Shown here: one piece after another, positions 51,919 to 61,275 of the stretch
How the letters are laid out: the number at the start of each line of letters is the position of its first letter
Position numbering within the stretch: the stretch's first letter is position 1
DNA from: Pseudomonas sp. PB106
GTDB lineage: Bacteria > Pseudomonadota > Gammaproteobacteria > Pseudomonadales > Pseudomonadaceae
DNA: 64,000 nucleotides
Direction: 5' to 3'
NCBI RefSeq assembly: GCF_009764645.1
Contig: NZ_RWIM01000005.1
Span: forward strand, 1-64,000
Program-made: the position numbers and the translations under genes
Notes under the pieces: generated by a model
Told to the model about the DNA's origin: nothing
Databases searched by the model: none
Seen by the model: the letters and a program-made list of their open reading frames with translations, nothing else

Positions 51919-52133
51919 GCGGTGAACTCCCGTGTCGAGGTAAGGGGGTTGCAGCGGTTAACAATCGCCTGATTGTGCCATCGAAAAAAGCGATGGTTGC
52001 TAATTTGTTTCATCGCAATAAACGTTCAAAGATGGCCCCGCGTCAAACGATCTCCGGGGCGGATCCATCCTTGCAAACGCCCCTGAGCATGCCCGCGATC
52101 TCAACAGATGCCGCACTTTCAGGAGCGTGTGAA

Positions 52134-53465
52134 ATGACCCCACAACGCATTCATCCGGTGGACGAGGTTTTGCCACTGCGACAGTTGTTTACGTTCGGCT
52201 TGCAGCATGTGCTGGTGATGTACGCGGGAGCGGTGGCTGTGCCGCTGATTCTCGGTAGCGCGATGGGGCTGACCTCGGCGCAGATCGTCTTGCTGATTAA
52301 CGCCAACCTGCTGACTTCTGGCGTGGCGACACTGATTCAAACCCTTGGCTTCTGGAAGTTCGGCGCGCGCCTGCCGCTGATTCAGGGCTGCTCGTTCATT
52401 GCTCTGGCGCCGATGATCATGATCGGTAAAGAGTTCGGCCTCAGTCAGATTTTCGGTGCGGTGATTGCTGCAGGCTTCATTACGATTGCCCTGGCGCCGG
52501 TGTTCAGCCGCTTGCTGCGGTTTTTTCCGCCGGTGGTGATTGGCAGTCTGATCACCATTATCGGCATCTCGCTGATGCCGGCGGCGGCAATCTGGCTGGG
52601 CGGCGGCAATCCCGATTCGGCGGATTTTGGCAATCCCGCCAACCTGTTGCTGGGCTTGGCCACGGTCAGCGTGACGCTGGTGATCTACGCAAAGTTCAAG
52701 GGCTTCATCGGCAACCTTAGTGTGCTCATCGGCTTGTTCGTCGGCAGCCTGATCGCAGCGCTCTGCGGCATGACGCACTTCAGCCGGGTCAGCGAAGCGG
52801 CGTGGTTTGAACTGAGTGCGCCAATGGCCTTCGGGACGCCGGAATTCGCGCCGGTGCCGATCCTGATCATGACCCTGGCGATGCTGGTCATCATGGCCGA
52901 GACCACCGGCAATTGCCTGGCCATCGGCAAATTGACCGGCAAACCGACCACGCAACAAACCCTCGGTAACGCGTTTCGCGCCGACGGCTTGTCGACCATG
53001 CTCGGTGGCTTGTTCAACAGTTTTCCCTACAACGCCTTCACTCAGAACACCGGTTTGATTGCGCTTTCCAATGTGAAAAGCCGCTTCGTCGTGGCCGCTG
53101 CCGGGGCAATCATGGTGCTGATGGGCTTGTTCCCGAAACTCGGCGCGTTGATCGCCGCCGTGCCGACGCCAGTGCTGGGTGGCTGCGCGATCGTGATGTT
53201 CGGCATGACCACGGTGGCGGGGATTCAGGAACTGTCGCGGGTGCAATTCGAAGGGACGCGTAACGGCATCATCGTCGCCGTGTCGGTCAGTGTTGGCGTG
53301 CTGCCGATGTCCTTTCCGGCGCTATTCGAACACGTCGGCCCGACACTGAAACTGGTGCTCGACAGCGGGATCTTCCTCGGTGCGATCACTGCCATCCTGC
53401 TCAACGTCCTGCTCAACAACGAAAAAAAATCGACCGAAACCATCGGCGCTGAATTAGCAGACTGA
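52134..53465 (+). CDS. Nucleobase:cation symporter-2 family purine permease
   Basis: 443 residues, about fourteen hydrophobic segments of the NCS2/NAT fold. Signature parts are FGLQHVLVMYAGAVAVPLIL (helix 1 QH), the acidic ETTGNCLAIG and NSFPYNAFTQNTGLIALSN followed by the SR of the NAT motif. It imports xanthine, uric acid or a related purine with protons. The ATG at 52134 (MTPQRIHPVDEV) has AGGAG upstream; the open frame before it (from 51906) lacks hydrophobic character and is not included. A deaminase gene follows at 31 bases. Confidence 0.88.
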   Translation: MTPQRIHPVDEVLPLRQLFTFGLQHVLVMYAGAVAVPLILGSAMGLTSAQIVLLINANLLTSGVATLIQTLGFWKFGARLPLIQGCSFIALAPMIMIGKEFGLSQIFGAVIAAGFITIALAPVFSRLLRFFPPVVIGSLITIIGISLMPAAAIWLGGGNPDSADFGNPANLLLGLATVSVTLVIYAKFKGFIGNLSVLIGLFVGSLIAALCGMTHFSRVSEAAWFELSAPMAFGTPEFAPVPILIMTLAMLVIMAETTGNCLAIGKLTGKPTTQQTLGNAFRADGLSTMLGGLFNSFPYNAFTQNTGLIALSNVKSRFVVAAAGAIMVLMGLFPKLGALIAAVPTPVLGGCAIVMFGMTTVAGIQELSRVQFEGTRNGIIVAVSVSVGVLPMSFPALFEHVGPTLKLVLDSGIFLGAITAILLNVLLNNEKKSTETIGAELAD

Positions 53466-53496
53466 CTTTTTATCTTCCACTGCCCAGGAGTTACCC

Positions 53497-54006
53497 ATGA
53501 ATCAATTCACTCAGCTCATCCCGGCTGGCGTCAGTGAGCTTGATCTGACGTTGCTGCGCCAGACCATCGCCTTGTCCGAGGCATCGAAGCAACGCGGGCG
53601 CCATCCGTTCGCGGCATTGGTGGCCGACCGCAACGGCAAGGTGATTGTCGAAGCGGGGAACAACTCGATGCCGCCGGAAGGCGATCCCACTCAGCACGCC
53701 GAGTTGGTGGCAGCGGCGGCAGCGGCAAAACTGCTGTCGCCGCAAGAGCTGGAACTGTGCACGCTGTACACCAGCGCCGAACCGTGCTGCATGTGCGCCG
53801 GTGCGGTGTATTGGACCGGAATAGGGCGGGTGGTTTACGCCTTGTCTGAGCATGCGTTGCTGGGGTTGACGGGTGACCATCCGGAGAACCCGACGTTCTC
53901 GCTGCCGTGCCGCGAGGTATTCGCCAAGGGGCAGCGCAAGGTCAGTGTGTTGGGGCCGATGCTGGAGGGGGAGGCGGCTGAGCCGCACAAGGGTTTCTGG
54001 TCGTAA
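53497..54006 (+). CDS. Nucleoside/nucleobase deaminase (CDA superfamily)
   Basis: 169 residues with the zinc site of the cytidine/guanine deaminase superfamily: His67 and Glu69 in QHAELV, Cys97 and Cys100 in PCCMC. It resembles bacterial guanine deaminase-type and TadA-related enzymes. Behind a purine permease it most likely deaminates guanine or another aminopurine taken up from outside. AGGAG precedes the ATG. Substrate unproven. Confidence 0.87.
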   Translation: MNQFTQLIPAGVSELDLTLLRQTIALSEASKQRGRHPFAALVADRNGKVIVEAGNNSMPPEGDPTQHAELVAAAAAAKLLSPQELELCTLYTSAEPCCMCAGAVYWTGIGRVVYALSEHALLGLTGDHPENPTFSLPCREVFAKGQRKVSVLGPMLEGEAAEPHKGFWS

Positions 54007-54047
54007 ACGGCTGTTGGGCACCTGCCATCATCCGTTCGGGCTTGAAT

Positions 54048-54071
54048 GCCGCGCATCTTCGGATGCGCGGC
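54048..54071. terminator. Hairpin with UUCG tetraloop between convergent genes
   Basis: GCCGCGCATC, loop TTCG, GATGCGCGGC: a perfect 10-base stem with a stabilising tetraloop. There is no long T run on either side, so it may be a transcript-end stabiliser or weak terminator. Confidence 0.55.
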
Positions 54072-54120
54072 AGACTATTGTTCCGATGCTCACTAATTCA
54101 ACGCAAGACGAACCTCGCTT

Positions 54121-55242
54121 TTACAACGCAAACGTAGTCCCACGAGTGTTCACGAACAGCGAATAGATCGAGTGACTGCTGGCCATGAACAACCGATTCC
54201 CTTCGCGTCCGCCAAAGCATAAATTCGGGCAGCGCTCTGGCAGGGAAATGTGTCCGATGGCTTTGCCCTGCGGATTGAAAACGCGCACGCCGTCGAGTTT
54301 TTCCAGGTCGGCTTTGGGATCGCCATTGCCGCCCCAGCCGCACCACAGATTGCCCGCTTCGTCGCATTTGATGCCGTCGATCGCGGCATATTCCAGCCCT
54401 TCGATGTGCTTGCGGCGTTCGCCGAGTGTGCCGTCGTCCTTCACGGCAATCGCCCAGATCAAGCGATTGGGCTTGGCGCGACCTTCAACGACGTACAGGG
54501 TTTTTTCATCGGGAGAAAAGCACAGGCCGTTAGGGCCGTTGAGGTCGTCGATGACCCGCGTGACTTTCTTGCTCTCGCCGTCGATGCGGTACAGGGCGTG
54601 GGGTTGGCTCGGGGTGATTTTGTGGCCTTCGTAGTTGTTGCCGGTCTGGAAGGGCGGATCGCTGAACCAGATCGATCCGTCACTTTTGCAGACGACGTCG
54701 TTGGGCGAGTTGAAGGGTTTGCCGTCGAAGCTGTCGGCCAGCACGGTGATCGTGCCATTGGCTTCAGTGCGCGTGATGCGCCGGCCTTCGCTGGTGGTGG
54801 TGGAGCCTTCGCAGACGATCAGACGCCCTTGGCGATCCCGGCACATGCCGTTGGAGAAGTTCGAATGTTCGCGGTACACGCTGAAGGTGTCGGTGATTTC
54901 GTCCCAGCGCATGATGCGATTATTGGGAATGTCGCTGACCAGCAAATAGCGGCCATCACCGACCCACACCGGTCCTTCGGCCCAGCGCATACCGGTGGCG
55001 AGTTTCTCAACGCTGGCGTTGAAAATCCGCAGCTCGAGGAAGCTGTCATCGAGGATGTGAATCAGTGGATCAGGGTAGCGCTGACTCAAGGGCTCGGCGG
55101 CCTCGGCGATCCGGGTGAGGGCAGTGCTGCCGACGGTGGCAAGCGTGGCGGAAATGGCGAGGGATTTTTTCAGGAAGCTGCGGCGGGTATTGCCTTGCGC
55201 TCGGTCGAGGCTTTCAGGCCTGGCGGAATGGGATGAGTCCAT
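54121..55242 (-). CDS. SMP-30/gluconolactonase/LRE family protein, Tat-exported
   Basis: 373 residues. A Tat signal with TRRSFLKKS at residues 19-27 and a hydrophobic stretch ending ALTRIAEA. The rest is a six-bladed beta-propeller of the SMP-30 type: RWAEGPVWVGDGRYLLVSDI, FNSPNDVVCKSDGSIWFSDP, GPNGLCFSPDEKTLYVVE and IDGIKCDEAGNLWCGW provide the metal-site Glu, Asn and Asp residues. It likely hydrolyses a lactone such as gluconolactone in the periplasm. Single gene. Confidence 0.88.
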   Translation of the reverse strand: MDSSHSARPESLDRAQGNTRRSFLKKSLAISATLATVGSTALTRIAEAAEPLSQRYPDPLIHILDDSFLELRIFNASVEKLATGMRWAEGPVWVGDGRYLLVSDIPNNRIMRWDEITDTFSVYREHSNFSNGMCRDRQGRLIVCEGSTTTSEGRRITRTEANGTITVLADSFDGKPFNSPNDVVCKSDGSIWFSDPPFQTGNNYEGHKITPSQPHALYRIDGESKKVTRVIDDLNGPNGLCFSPDEKTLYVVEGRAKPNRLIWAIAVKDDGTLGERRKHIEGLEYAAIDGIKCDEAGNLWCGWGGNGDPKADLEKLDGVRVFNPQGKAIGHISLPERCPNLCFGGREGNRLFMASSHSIYSLFVNTRGTTFAL

Positions 55243-55454
55243 GTAGCGATCTCCGTGGTTTTATTGTTTTTGGGAGACGTAGTAATACCGCGTGGTAGGA
55301 CATCGTACAAGTCATTCGTGGCTTCTGTTAATGAGCCTGTGTCATGAGACTTCACCCAGGTGATCGCCCTGCACAATCTGTTGCTGCAACGTTTCATCAC
55401 TGCTTGTATCCTTGCGCGCGGCGAGCGCAGGCGTCTGCAGCCGTTGGGTCGATC

Positions 55455-57005
55455 ATGAGTCGCTGGAGCGGAAAACCGGACTTTCCAAAAGGTAGCAATG
55501 TGAAGCGTGATACTCATCTGGTTGTGCTTTTGTTGTGGGTGATCGGTTGTTCCCTCGCGTCATTGACGGTGTGGAAAGTGTTGGCGTCTCGCGAGCGCGC
55601 ACTGGAGGAAGTCAACGTCCATGGCTTGAACCTGACCCAGGCGTTGGCGACGTACTCCGAAGGCATCGTCCGCCAGAGTTCATTGCTGTTGCTCGGCCTC
55701 GTCGAGCGTCTGGAAACCGAAGGCAGTGGCCCCGCGCAGATTCAGCGGCTGAGTGCCCTGGTCAAGCGCCAGGAACCGTTGATGCCGCAGCTCAGTGGCA
55801 TCACCATCTACGATACTCAGGGTCGCTGGCTGATGTCTTCCAACCGGCCGATTCCCGCCGGATCGAACAGCAGCGATCGCGCCTATTTTATCCATCATCG
55901 CGATGATCCCTCCCGCGAGACTTTCATCGGGCCACCGATTCAGAGCCGTTCCAATCAGGAATGGGTAATTACCGTCAGCCGCCGTTTCAATGATGCAAGC
56001 GGCGAGTTTGCCGGTGTGGTGGCGGTGACGTTGGGGGTGGAAAACTTTCTGCGCCTGTTTGGCAAGCTCGACGTCGGGCAGGACGGTGCCATCGGCTTGT
56101 CCTACACCGATGGCACGTTGCTGGTTCGCTATCCCTTTCGCGAGCAGGACATGGGCCGCAACTTTTCCAAGTCGCCGATCTATGCGAAGTATCTGGTCGA
56201 TCACTCAGTCGGCACCGCGTCGTTCACCTCCAGCCTGGACGGCGTTGAGCGGCTGTACGCCTTCCGCAAGAGTGATCGTCTGCCGTTGATCACCACCGTC
56301 GCCCTCGGCAAGCGCGAAGCCCTCGCCGCTTGGCGCCTGGAAGCGTTGCTGTCGGCAGTGGTGGTGGCCGGGCTGCTCGGGCTGACCGGTTTGATTGGCT
56401 GGTTTCTGATTCTGGATATCCGCCGGCGTACCGAGGCCGAGGATCAGTTGCGCGGCACGCAGCAGCAATTGCTCTCATCCAACCGGCAACTAGAGTTGCT
56501 CGCCATGAAAGACGCATTGACAGGATTGGCCAACCGACGCTGCTTTGACGAGAGTCTCGCGATGGAAGCTCGGCGAGCACAACGTGACGGCAGCACGCTG
56601 GCATTGCTGATGATCGATATCGACTACTTCAAACTGTTCAACGACTCGTTCGGTCACGTCGCCGGCGATGCCTGCCTGCAGACCGTTGGCCGCGTGCTGC
56701 AGGATTGTGTGCGACGTCCTTCAGACTTGCTGGCGCGTTATGGTGGCGAGGAAATGAGCGTCATCATGCCAAATACCGACGCTGACGGCGCCGCGGTGGT
56801 GGCGCAACTTATCCTCGATCGCCTCAAGCAAGAGAATATCGCCCATAGCGCCAGCCCGTTCGGGCGCCTGAGCGTGAGCATCGGCATCGCCACGGCAACC
56901 GGCGCGCGACTGGAGGGCTTGCAGGGATTGATCGAGGCGGCGGATCAGGCGCTGTACAACGCCAAGGCGTTGGGGCGTAACCAGTTTGCGCGGGGCGGGC
57001 AATAG
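55455..57005 (+). CDS. Membrane diguanylate cyclase with Cache-type sensor
   Basis: 516 residues: transmembrane helix about 23-43, periplasmic dCache-like sensor (ATYSEGIVRQSSLLLLGLVE to about residue 295), second helix (LLSAVVVAGLLGLTGLIGWF), coiled-coil linker, then GGDEF domain. The active loop is GGEEM at 430-434. RPSD five residues before it is a complete I-site, so product inhibition by c-di-GMP is expected. It would make c-di-GMP in response to an extracellular small molecule. Start at ATG 55455 is favoured; a GTG at 55500 with GGTAG upstream is a good alternative. Confidence 0.9.
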   Translation: MSRWSGKPDFPKGSNVKRDTHLVVLLLWVIGCSLASLTVWKVLASRERALEEVNVHGLNLTQALATYSEGIVRQSSLLLLGLVERLETEGSGPAQIQRLSALVKRQEPLMPQLSGITIYDTQGRWLMSSNRPIPAGSNSSDRAYFIHHRDDPSRETFIGPPIQSRSNQEWVITVSRRFNDASGEFAGVVAVTLGVENFLRLFGKLDVGQDGAIGLSYTDGTLLVRYPFREQDMGRNFSKSPIYAKYLVDHSVGTASFTSSLDGVERLYAFRKSDRLPLITTVALGKREALAAWRLEALLSAVVVAGLLGLTGLIGWFLILDIRRRTEAEDQLRGTQQQLLSSNRQLELLAMKDALTGLANRRCFDESLAMEARRAQRDGSTLALLMIDIDYFKLFNDSFGHVAGDACLQTVGRVLQDCVRRPSDLLARYGGEEMSVIMPNTDADGAAVVAQLILDRLKQENIAHSASPFGRLSVSIGIATATGARLEGLQGLIEAADQALYNAKALGRNQFARGGQ

Positions 57006-57010
57006 CGCTT

Positions 57011-57056
57011 GGTATCGCTGTTGACGATACCTGCCAGCGAAGCACGCGATTGGTGC
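57011..57056 (+). promoter_or_regulatory. LysR-type operator, copy C (upstream of LysR at 57148)
   Basis: TATCG-N7-CGATA at 57013-57029 contains a T-N11-A LysR box. CGCGATTGGTGC follows at 57045, exactly 32 bases from the start of the dyad. The layout matches the copies at 62314, 63821 and, reversed, 61324. It lies about 90 bases before the LysR start and suggests autoregulation. Confidence 0.65.
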
Positions 57057-57147
57057 ATCGGTGAGCCGCTGGTTAAGGTCATGATTTGTTGTCGATCATG
57101 CCCGGCATTCGGGCAAATCCTCGACTCACCCCTTCGACGGAACCGAC

Positions 57148-58083
57148 ATGCGATATCGACGCCTCGACCTTAATCTGTTGGTTGCGCTGGACGCTTTGCT
57201 GAGCGAGTGCAGTGTCAGCCGGGCGGCCGAGCGTCTATGCCTGGGACAGTCAGCCGCCAGTTCGGCATTGGGCCGTTTGCGTGAACATTTCAATGACCCG
57301 TTACTGGTGCCAGTGGGGCGACGCCTGGAACCCACCGCGTTGGGCCAGGCGTTGCTGCCAAAAGTACGTGCGGCGCTTGAACTGACGCGGGAAATCGTCG
57401 ACGCGCCGCTGGATTTCGATCCGGCACACTGCAATCGGCACATTACCCTGGTCGCCTCCGATTACGTCGCCGACGTGCTGCTTCCCGCAGTAAGCCGTGT
57501 TTTGGCGCGTATCGCTCCGAATATTCGCTTGAGCCTGCGTGACATGCCCGTGCCGCGTGACGGTGATGTCGTCAGCGAAGCACTCGATTATCGGCGCAGT
57601 GATTGCGTCATCGTGCCGCAACGACGGTTGAATCCGGCCTATCCCCATGTGCCGCTCATGACAGACCAGCTCTGTTGTATCGTCTGCGCCCAGCAGCCAG
57701 AGTTTAGCGAGCAACTGAGCATGGCCGACTATCGCGCCGCAGCGCATGTGGTGCGCGAGTTCGCCGACGGGCACAACTTGGCGATGGACGCCATGCACCT
57801 GCATGAACTCGGGATTGAGCGGCAAGTGGCGGTGACCGTTGAAAGCTTTGTGCTGATGCCAGAGTTCATCGTTGGCACCGCGCGCATCGCCACGGTGTTT
57901 CAACGCCAGGCGCAACGTTTTGCCCAGCGTTATCCGTTGCGTATTCTCCCAGCGCCGGTAGCGTTTCCGGAGGCCGTTCAAGTCTTGCAATGGCATCCCT
58001 ATCAAGCACACGACCCGGTCATGCAGTGGTTTCGCGGCCTGCTCGTGGAACAGGCCGCGTTGCTCGATCAACCCTCTGGCTGA
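57148..58083 (+). CDS. LysR-family regulator (NodD-like)
   Basis: 311 residues. The N-terminal RLDLNLLVALDALLSECSVS and helix-turn-helix RAAERLCLGQSAASSALGRL are of the NodD/NahR branch, which respond to aromatic compounds. The LysR protein encoded at 61276-62238 is clearly related (HLDLNLLVALDVLLEEQNIT). A conserved operator lies upstream. Its 3' end overlaps the opposite-strand GlcG-like gene by 16 bases. Probable regulator of the catabolic cluster to the right. Confidence 0.9.
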   Translation: MRYRRLDLNLLVALDALLSECSVSRAAERLCLGQSAASSALGRLREHFNDPLLVPVGRRLEPTALGQALLPKVRAALELTREIVDAPLDFDPAHCNRHITLVASDYVADVLLPAVSRVLARIAPNIRLSLRDMPVPRDGDVVSEALDYRRSDCVIVPQRRLNPAYPHVPLMTDQLCCIVCAQQPEFSEQLSMADYRAAAHVVREFADGHNLAMDAMHLHELGIERQVAVTVESFVLMPEFIVGTARIATVFQRQAQRFAQRYPLRILPAPVAFPEAVQVLQWHPYQAHDPVMQWFRGLLVEQAALLDQPSG

Positions 58084-58514
58084 TCGCCGCTGTCGGCGAG
58101 CAATCCGGCGTTGGCGATGGCCAGCAATGCGCAGCGCTCGTCGTTGTCCGAAGTATCGCCACTGATGCCGATGGCCCCCAGCACCACGCCCTCGGCATCA
58201 CGAATCAGCACGCCGCCCGCCACTGGAATCACTTCACCGCCGGTCAAACTGTTGATCGCATCGAAAAACGCCGGCATGGCCTGCGCGCGTCGTGCCAGTT
58301 CACGTCCGCCAAAACCCATGCCCAAGCAACCGCGTGCCTTACCGATGGCGATTTGCGGGCGCAGGAAGGTGGCGTGTTCGTCGCGCAGAACCGCCAAAGG
58401 ATGGCCGGCGGCATCCAGTACGGCGACGCCCAGCGGTTTGATCCCGGTTTTCCGAGCGATGCGGATGGCATCGCTTGCCATGGTTGTGGCGGTCAGCAAG
58501 TCGAGTCGTTGCAT
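58068..58514 (-). CDS. GlcG/HbpS haem-binding family protein
   Basis: 148 residues with the whole GlcG/HbpS/PduO-C fold: ATTMASDAIRIARKTGIKPL, VAVLDAAGHPLAVLRDE and IPVAGGVLIRDAEGVVLGAI. Members bind haem or corrinoid-like ligands or act as accessory factors in catabolic operons. The ATG at 58514 is chosen; one at 58529 overlaps the amidohydrolase stop (ATGA) and is equally placed for coupling. Role in the pathway unknown. Confidence 0.84.
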   Translation of the reverse strand: MQRLDLLTATTMASDAIRIARKTGIKPLGVAVLDAAGHPLAVLRDEHATFLRPQIAIGKARGCLGMGFGGRELARRAQAMPAFFDAINSLTGGEVIPVAGGVLIRDAEGVVLGAIGISGDTSDNDERCALLAIANAGLLADSGDQPEG

Positions 58515-58525
58515 GGCTTCTGTCC

Positions 58526-59875
58526 TCATACGGCCCACTTGCCCAGTTGGGAAACGCGGTCACGGGTATACAGGTCGGTCCACTTCAGCGAATTGAAATC
58601 CGACACTTGCTTAGGGTTGTAGGGGCTGCGCTCAAGGCGCACCGGTTGTCCGGCTTTATAAACGGCTTTGAGGCGCGAACGATCCTGAAGGATGCGAATG
58701 TCGTCCAGCGGTGAACCGTCGAGCAGCAGGAAATCCGCCTGCTTGCCCACCTGCAGCGTGCCGAGGGTTTCACCGCGCGGCATGCAGCGTGCGCCGACAG
58801 CGGTCGCGGCGTATAACGCTTCGGCCGGGGTGAATCCAAGCCGGGTCACCAGCAGCTCCAGCTCACGGGCGTGCCACTCGCCGTAAGGCGTAACCGCAAA
58901 ACCGCTGTCACTGCCGCAGGCAAACGGTACTCCCGCAGCCTTGGCTCGCTTGAGCACCGCCGAACCGACCTCCAATGTGCGAGCACAATAACCGGCATAA
59001 CCCGTACTGATCGCCGGATCATGGGGCTGGCAGAAATCCACGGTGTTCTGCGGGAAGGTCATGGTCGGGGCCAGAATGCTGCCGGCCTCAAGCAGTGCTT
59101 CGATGCACGCATCGTCCATGTAAAAGGCATGGAAAACCAGATCAACGCCGGCGCGCGCCGCGTACATCACGGCTTCGCGACCGTAAGCATGGGTGGCGAC
59201 CTTGCAGCCCAGACGGTGTGCTTCCTCGACCATTTCGAAAGTCTCGTCGGCGGTGAAGGCCGCAATGATTTCGCCGTTGGGGCGGCGGTGCGTGCCGTCC
59301 ATGGCAATTTTGATCAAGTCGACGCCGTCCTTGGCCTGCTTGCGGATCTCCGCGAGGGCGTCGCTACGGCTGGTGACTAATTGGGCGGTGAAGTATTCAG
59401 GGGCGCCGACGCGACTCGGGAACCAGTCATTCAGACTCTGCCGATTGGTGATGACGCGACTGCTGGCCGCGATCCTCGGCCCTTCGAACAAACCCGCGGT
59501 CACCGCATTGCGCACGGCGATGCTGAGCTGACCGCTGTCGCCGGGGCAGACCATGCTGGTGACACCGGCCGCGAGCACATGCTGGGCGAAGAACATCCCG
59601 CGCAAGGCGCGAAATTCGTCGCTGGTCCACAGGTCAATGTCTTCTTCACTCTGCGCGTTGCCGAAGGCCAGATGCGTGTGCACGTCCACCAGCCCCGGCA
59701 TGACGAAATTATCCCCCGCATCCACCTGTGTGTCGCCTGGCTTGGGAGCGGGTGCCAGCGCGGTGGGCCCGACGTAACTGAGCAGGCCGTTTTCGACGAT
59801 CAATGTCTGTTGCTGGCGGGTTTCCAGTCCGGTGCCGTCAAACAGGGTCTGGCATTTCAGGTGCAGGGCAGTCAT
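58526..59875 (-). CDS. Metal-dependent amidohydrolase (imidazolonepropionase-like)
   Basis: 449 residues of the amidohydrolase superfamily: VDVHTHLAFG supplies the first two metal histidines, LIKIAMDG the bridging Lys, KVATHAYG and VFHAFY the next histidines, and ACGSDSGF the catalytic Asp. The type resembles prolidase/imidazolonepropionase-related hydrolases acting on C-N bonds. The ATG at 59875 (MTALHLKCQ) is preferred over the upstream extension to 59947. First of a two-gene leftward unit with the GlcG-like gene. Confidence 0.87.
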   Translation of the reverse strand: MTALHLKCQTLFDGTGLETRQQQTLIVENGLLSYVGPTALAPAPKPGDTQVDAGDNFVMPGLVDVHTHLAFGNAQSEEDIDLWTSDEFRALRGMFFAQHVLAAGVTSMVCPGDSGQLSIAVRNAVTAGLFEGPRIAASSRVITNRQSLNDWFPSRVGAPEYFTAQLVTSRSDALAEIRKQAKDGVDLIKIAMDGTHRRPNGEIIAAFTADETFEMVEEAHRLGCKVATHAYGREAVMYAARAGVDLVFHAFYMDDACIEALLEAGSILAPTMTFPQNTVDFCQPHDPAISTGYAGYCARTLEVGSAVLKRAKAAGVPFACGSDSGFAVTPYGEWHARELELLVTRLGFTPAEALYAATAVGARCMPRGETLGTLQVGKQADFLLLDGSPLDDIRILQDRSRLKAVYKAGQPVRLERSPYNPKQVSDFNSLKWTDLYTRDRVSQLGKWAV

Positions 59876-60003
59876 GGCGTCTTCACTGTGTGATTGTTCT
59901 GTGCATGAGGCTAAAGAGCAGGCGAGGGGGCCACCAGCAGATTGCATCGATGGCCGAGCATTGATTGCGTCAATAGCTGCGCCTGACGGAATCCATAAAC
60001 GAA

Positions 60004-60042
60004 AACGCCGGACAATCGTGAGATTGTCCGGCGTTTTTTTGT
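60004..60042. terminator. Strong intrinsic terminator
   Basis: AACGCCGGACAATC (60004-60017), loop GTGA, GATTGTCCGGCGTT (60022-60035), then a T run on the plus strand and TTTT on the minus strand. It lies 24 bases past the stop of the leftward hydrolase gene, for which it is the likely terminator. Confidence 0.85.
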
Positions 60043-60058
60043 GCGCGTTTTTCAGTGA

Positions 60059-61216
60059 TCAGGCAGTGCGACCACCCAAGGTTTCAGCAACCCAGTCGGC
60101 AATGTAATGCCCGGCATTGATGCTGTTGTCGAAGCTCGAATGCTGCACGCCGCCTTCACGTTCGGTGAAGATCTTCAGTTCGCACTTTGGACTGTTGACC
60201 AGTTGTTCGTAGGTGCGATGCGCCCACTTCAACGGAATCTGGGAATCCTGTTCGCCGTGGGTCACGAGGAAGGGCACTTTGATCCGGTCGAGCACGCCGT
60301 CGAGGTGGACGTTTTCGGCGATGGTCATGAACTCTTCGACGTCCTTGGCGCCCCAGACCCAGCAGACGTGCGCCCAATAATGCGGCACTGGGAAGCTGCC
60401 TTCCTTTTCCAGTCGACGCTTTTGCACATCACGCCAGTCATGGTTGGCGCCCCACACGACGCCGCAGGCGAAGCGTGGTTCGAATGCAACCGCGCGCGGA
60501 CAGTAATAACCGCCCAACGAGACACCTTCCAGACCGATACGTTTGGCATCAACGTCGCTTCGGGTTTCCAGCCAGTCCACCACGCGACTGGCCCAGTGTT
60601 CACTGTCGAATCGTGCGGTCAGGCTATGCAGGCGCAGCGCTTCGCCGGTGCCTGGCTGGTCGATGATCAGTGAGGAGATGCCGCGTTTCGCCAGCCACGC
60701 TGGCAGGCCCACGCGGTATTTCATTTCCTTGGTCGAGTCCAGACCATTGACCTGCACCAGAATCGGCGCGGGACCCTCGACGCCTTCGGCGCGCACCAAC
60801 AAGCCGGAAAGATGTTTGCCCTCGTAAGGAATTTCCACCCGTTCGCAGTTTTCCCGCGACAGTTCGATGCCGCGCTTGAAGGTCTGCAGAAAACGCTGAT
60901 ACAGCTCGGTACGCCCCGGAGCGCCATGGGCTTGCAGGCGCTCGCAGGTCAAATAATAGGTGGCGGCGCGGTTGTATTTTTCGCCAGCCGAGAGCATCCG
61001 GCCATTGCCTTCGTCTTCCTCGGCCAGACCGCAGAGCTTGTCGGCCATTTTCGCCCAGGTTTCGCGAAAGGCGCGGGTGCCGGCCGCGTCTGGCTGTTTC
61101 GCAGCCTCTTGCAGCGGGGCACACATCTCTTCGATTTCACCCATGCGGGCGCCCATTTCAATGGCCAGGTCGACAGAGAGATTCCAAACGTAGTTGGTCG
61201 GGAAATAGCGAAACAT
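60059..61216 (-). CDS. Alpha/beta hydrolase (FrsA/2,6-dihydroxypseudooxynicotine hydrolase-like)
   Basis: 385 residues. An N-terminal helical cap (about 1-130, KYNRAATYYLTCERLQAHG) precedes an alpha/beta hydrolase core with nucleophile Ser233 in EGVSLGGYY, acid region LVTHGEQDSQIP and the late His in GGVQHSSFDNS. The cap-core layout resembles 2,6-dihydroxypseudooxynicotine hydrolase, which cleaves a C-C bond in nicotine breakdown, but related esterases share it. A LysR operator lies 62-110 bases upstream, inside the end of the next gene. Likely cleaves a ring-fission or acyl intermediate. Confidence 0.85.
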   Translation of the reverse strand: MFRYFPTNYVWNLSVDLAIEMGARMGEIEEMCAPLQEAAKQPDAAGTRAFRETWAKMADKLCGLAEEDEGNGRMLSAGEKYNRAATYYLTCERLQAHGAPGRTELYQRFLQTFKRGIELSRENCERVEIPYEGKHLSGLLVRAEGVEGPAPILVQVNGLDSTKEMKYRVGLPAWLAKRGISSLIIDQPGTGEALRLHSLTARFDSEHWASRVVDWLETRSDVDAKRIGLEGVSLGGYYCPRAVAFEPRFACGVVWGANHDWRDVQKRRLEKEGSFPVPHYWAHVCWVWGAKDVEEFMTIAENVHLDGVLDRIKVPFLVTHGEQDSQIPLKWAHRTYEQLVNSPKCELKIFTEREGGVQHSSFDNSINAGHYIADWVAETLGGRTA

Positions 61217-61275
61217 GATTATTGTTGTCCTTATGGTTGCCTTGGCGTTCCCAAGGCACGTTAAGGATCACCCGA

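Noticed and set aside
59876..60000. A fifth LysR operator copy before the amidohydrolase
   Set aside because: No TATCG-N7-CGATA dyad or CGCGATTRG block could be found there.
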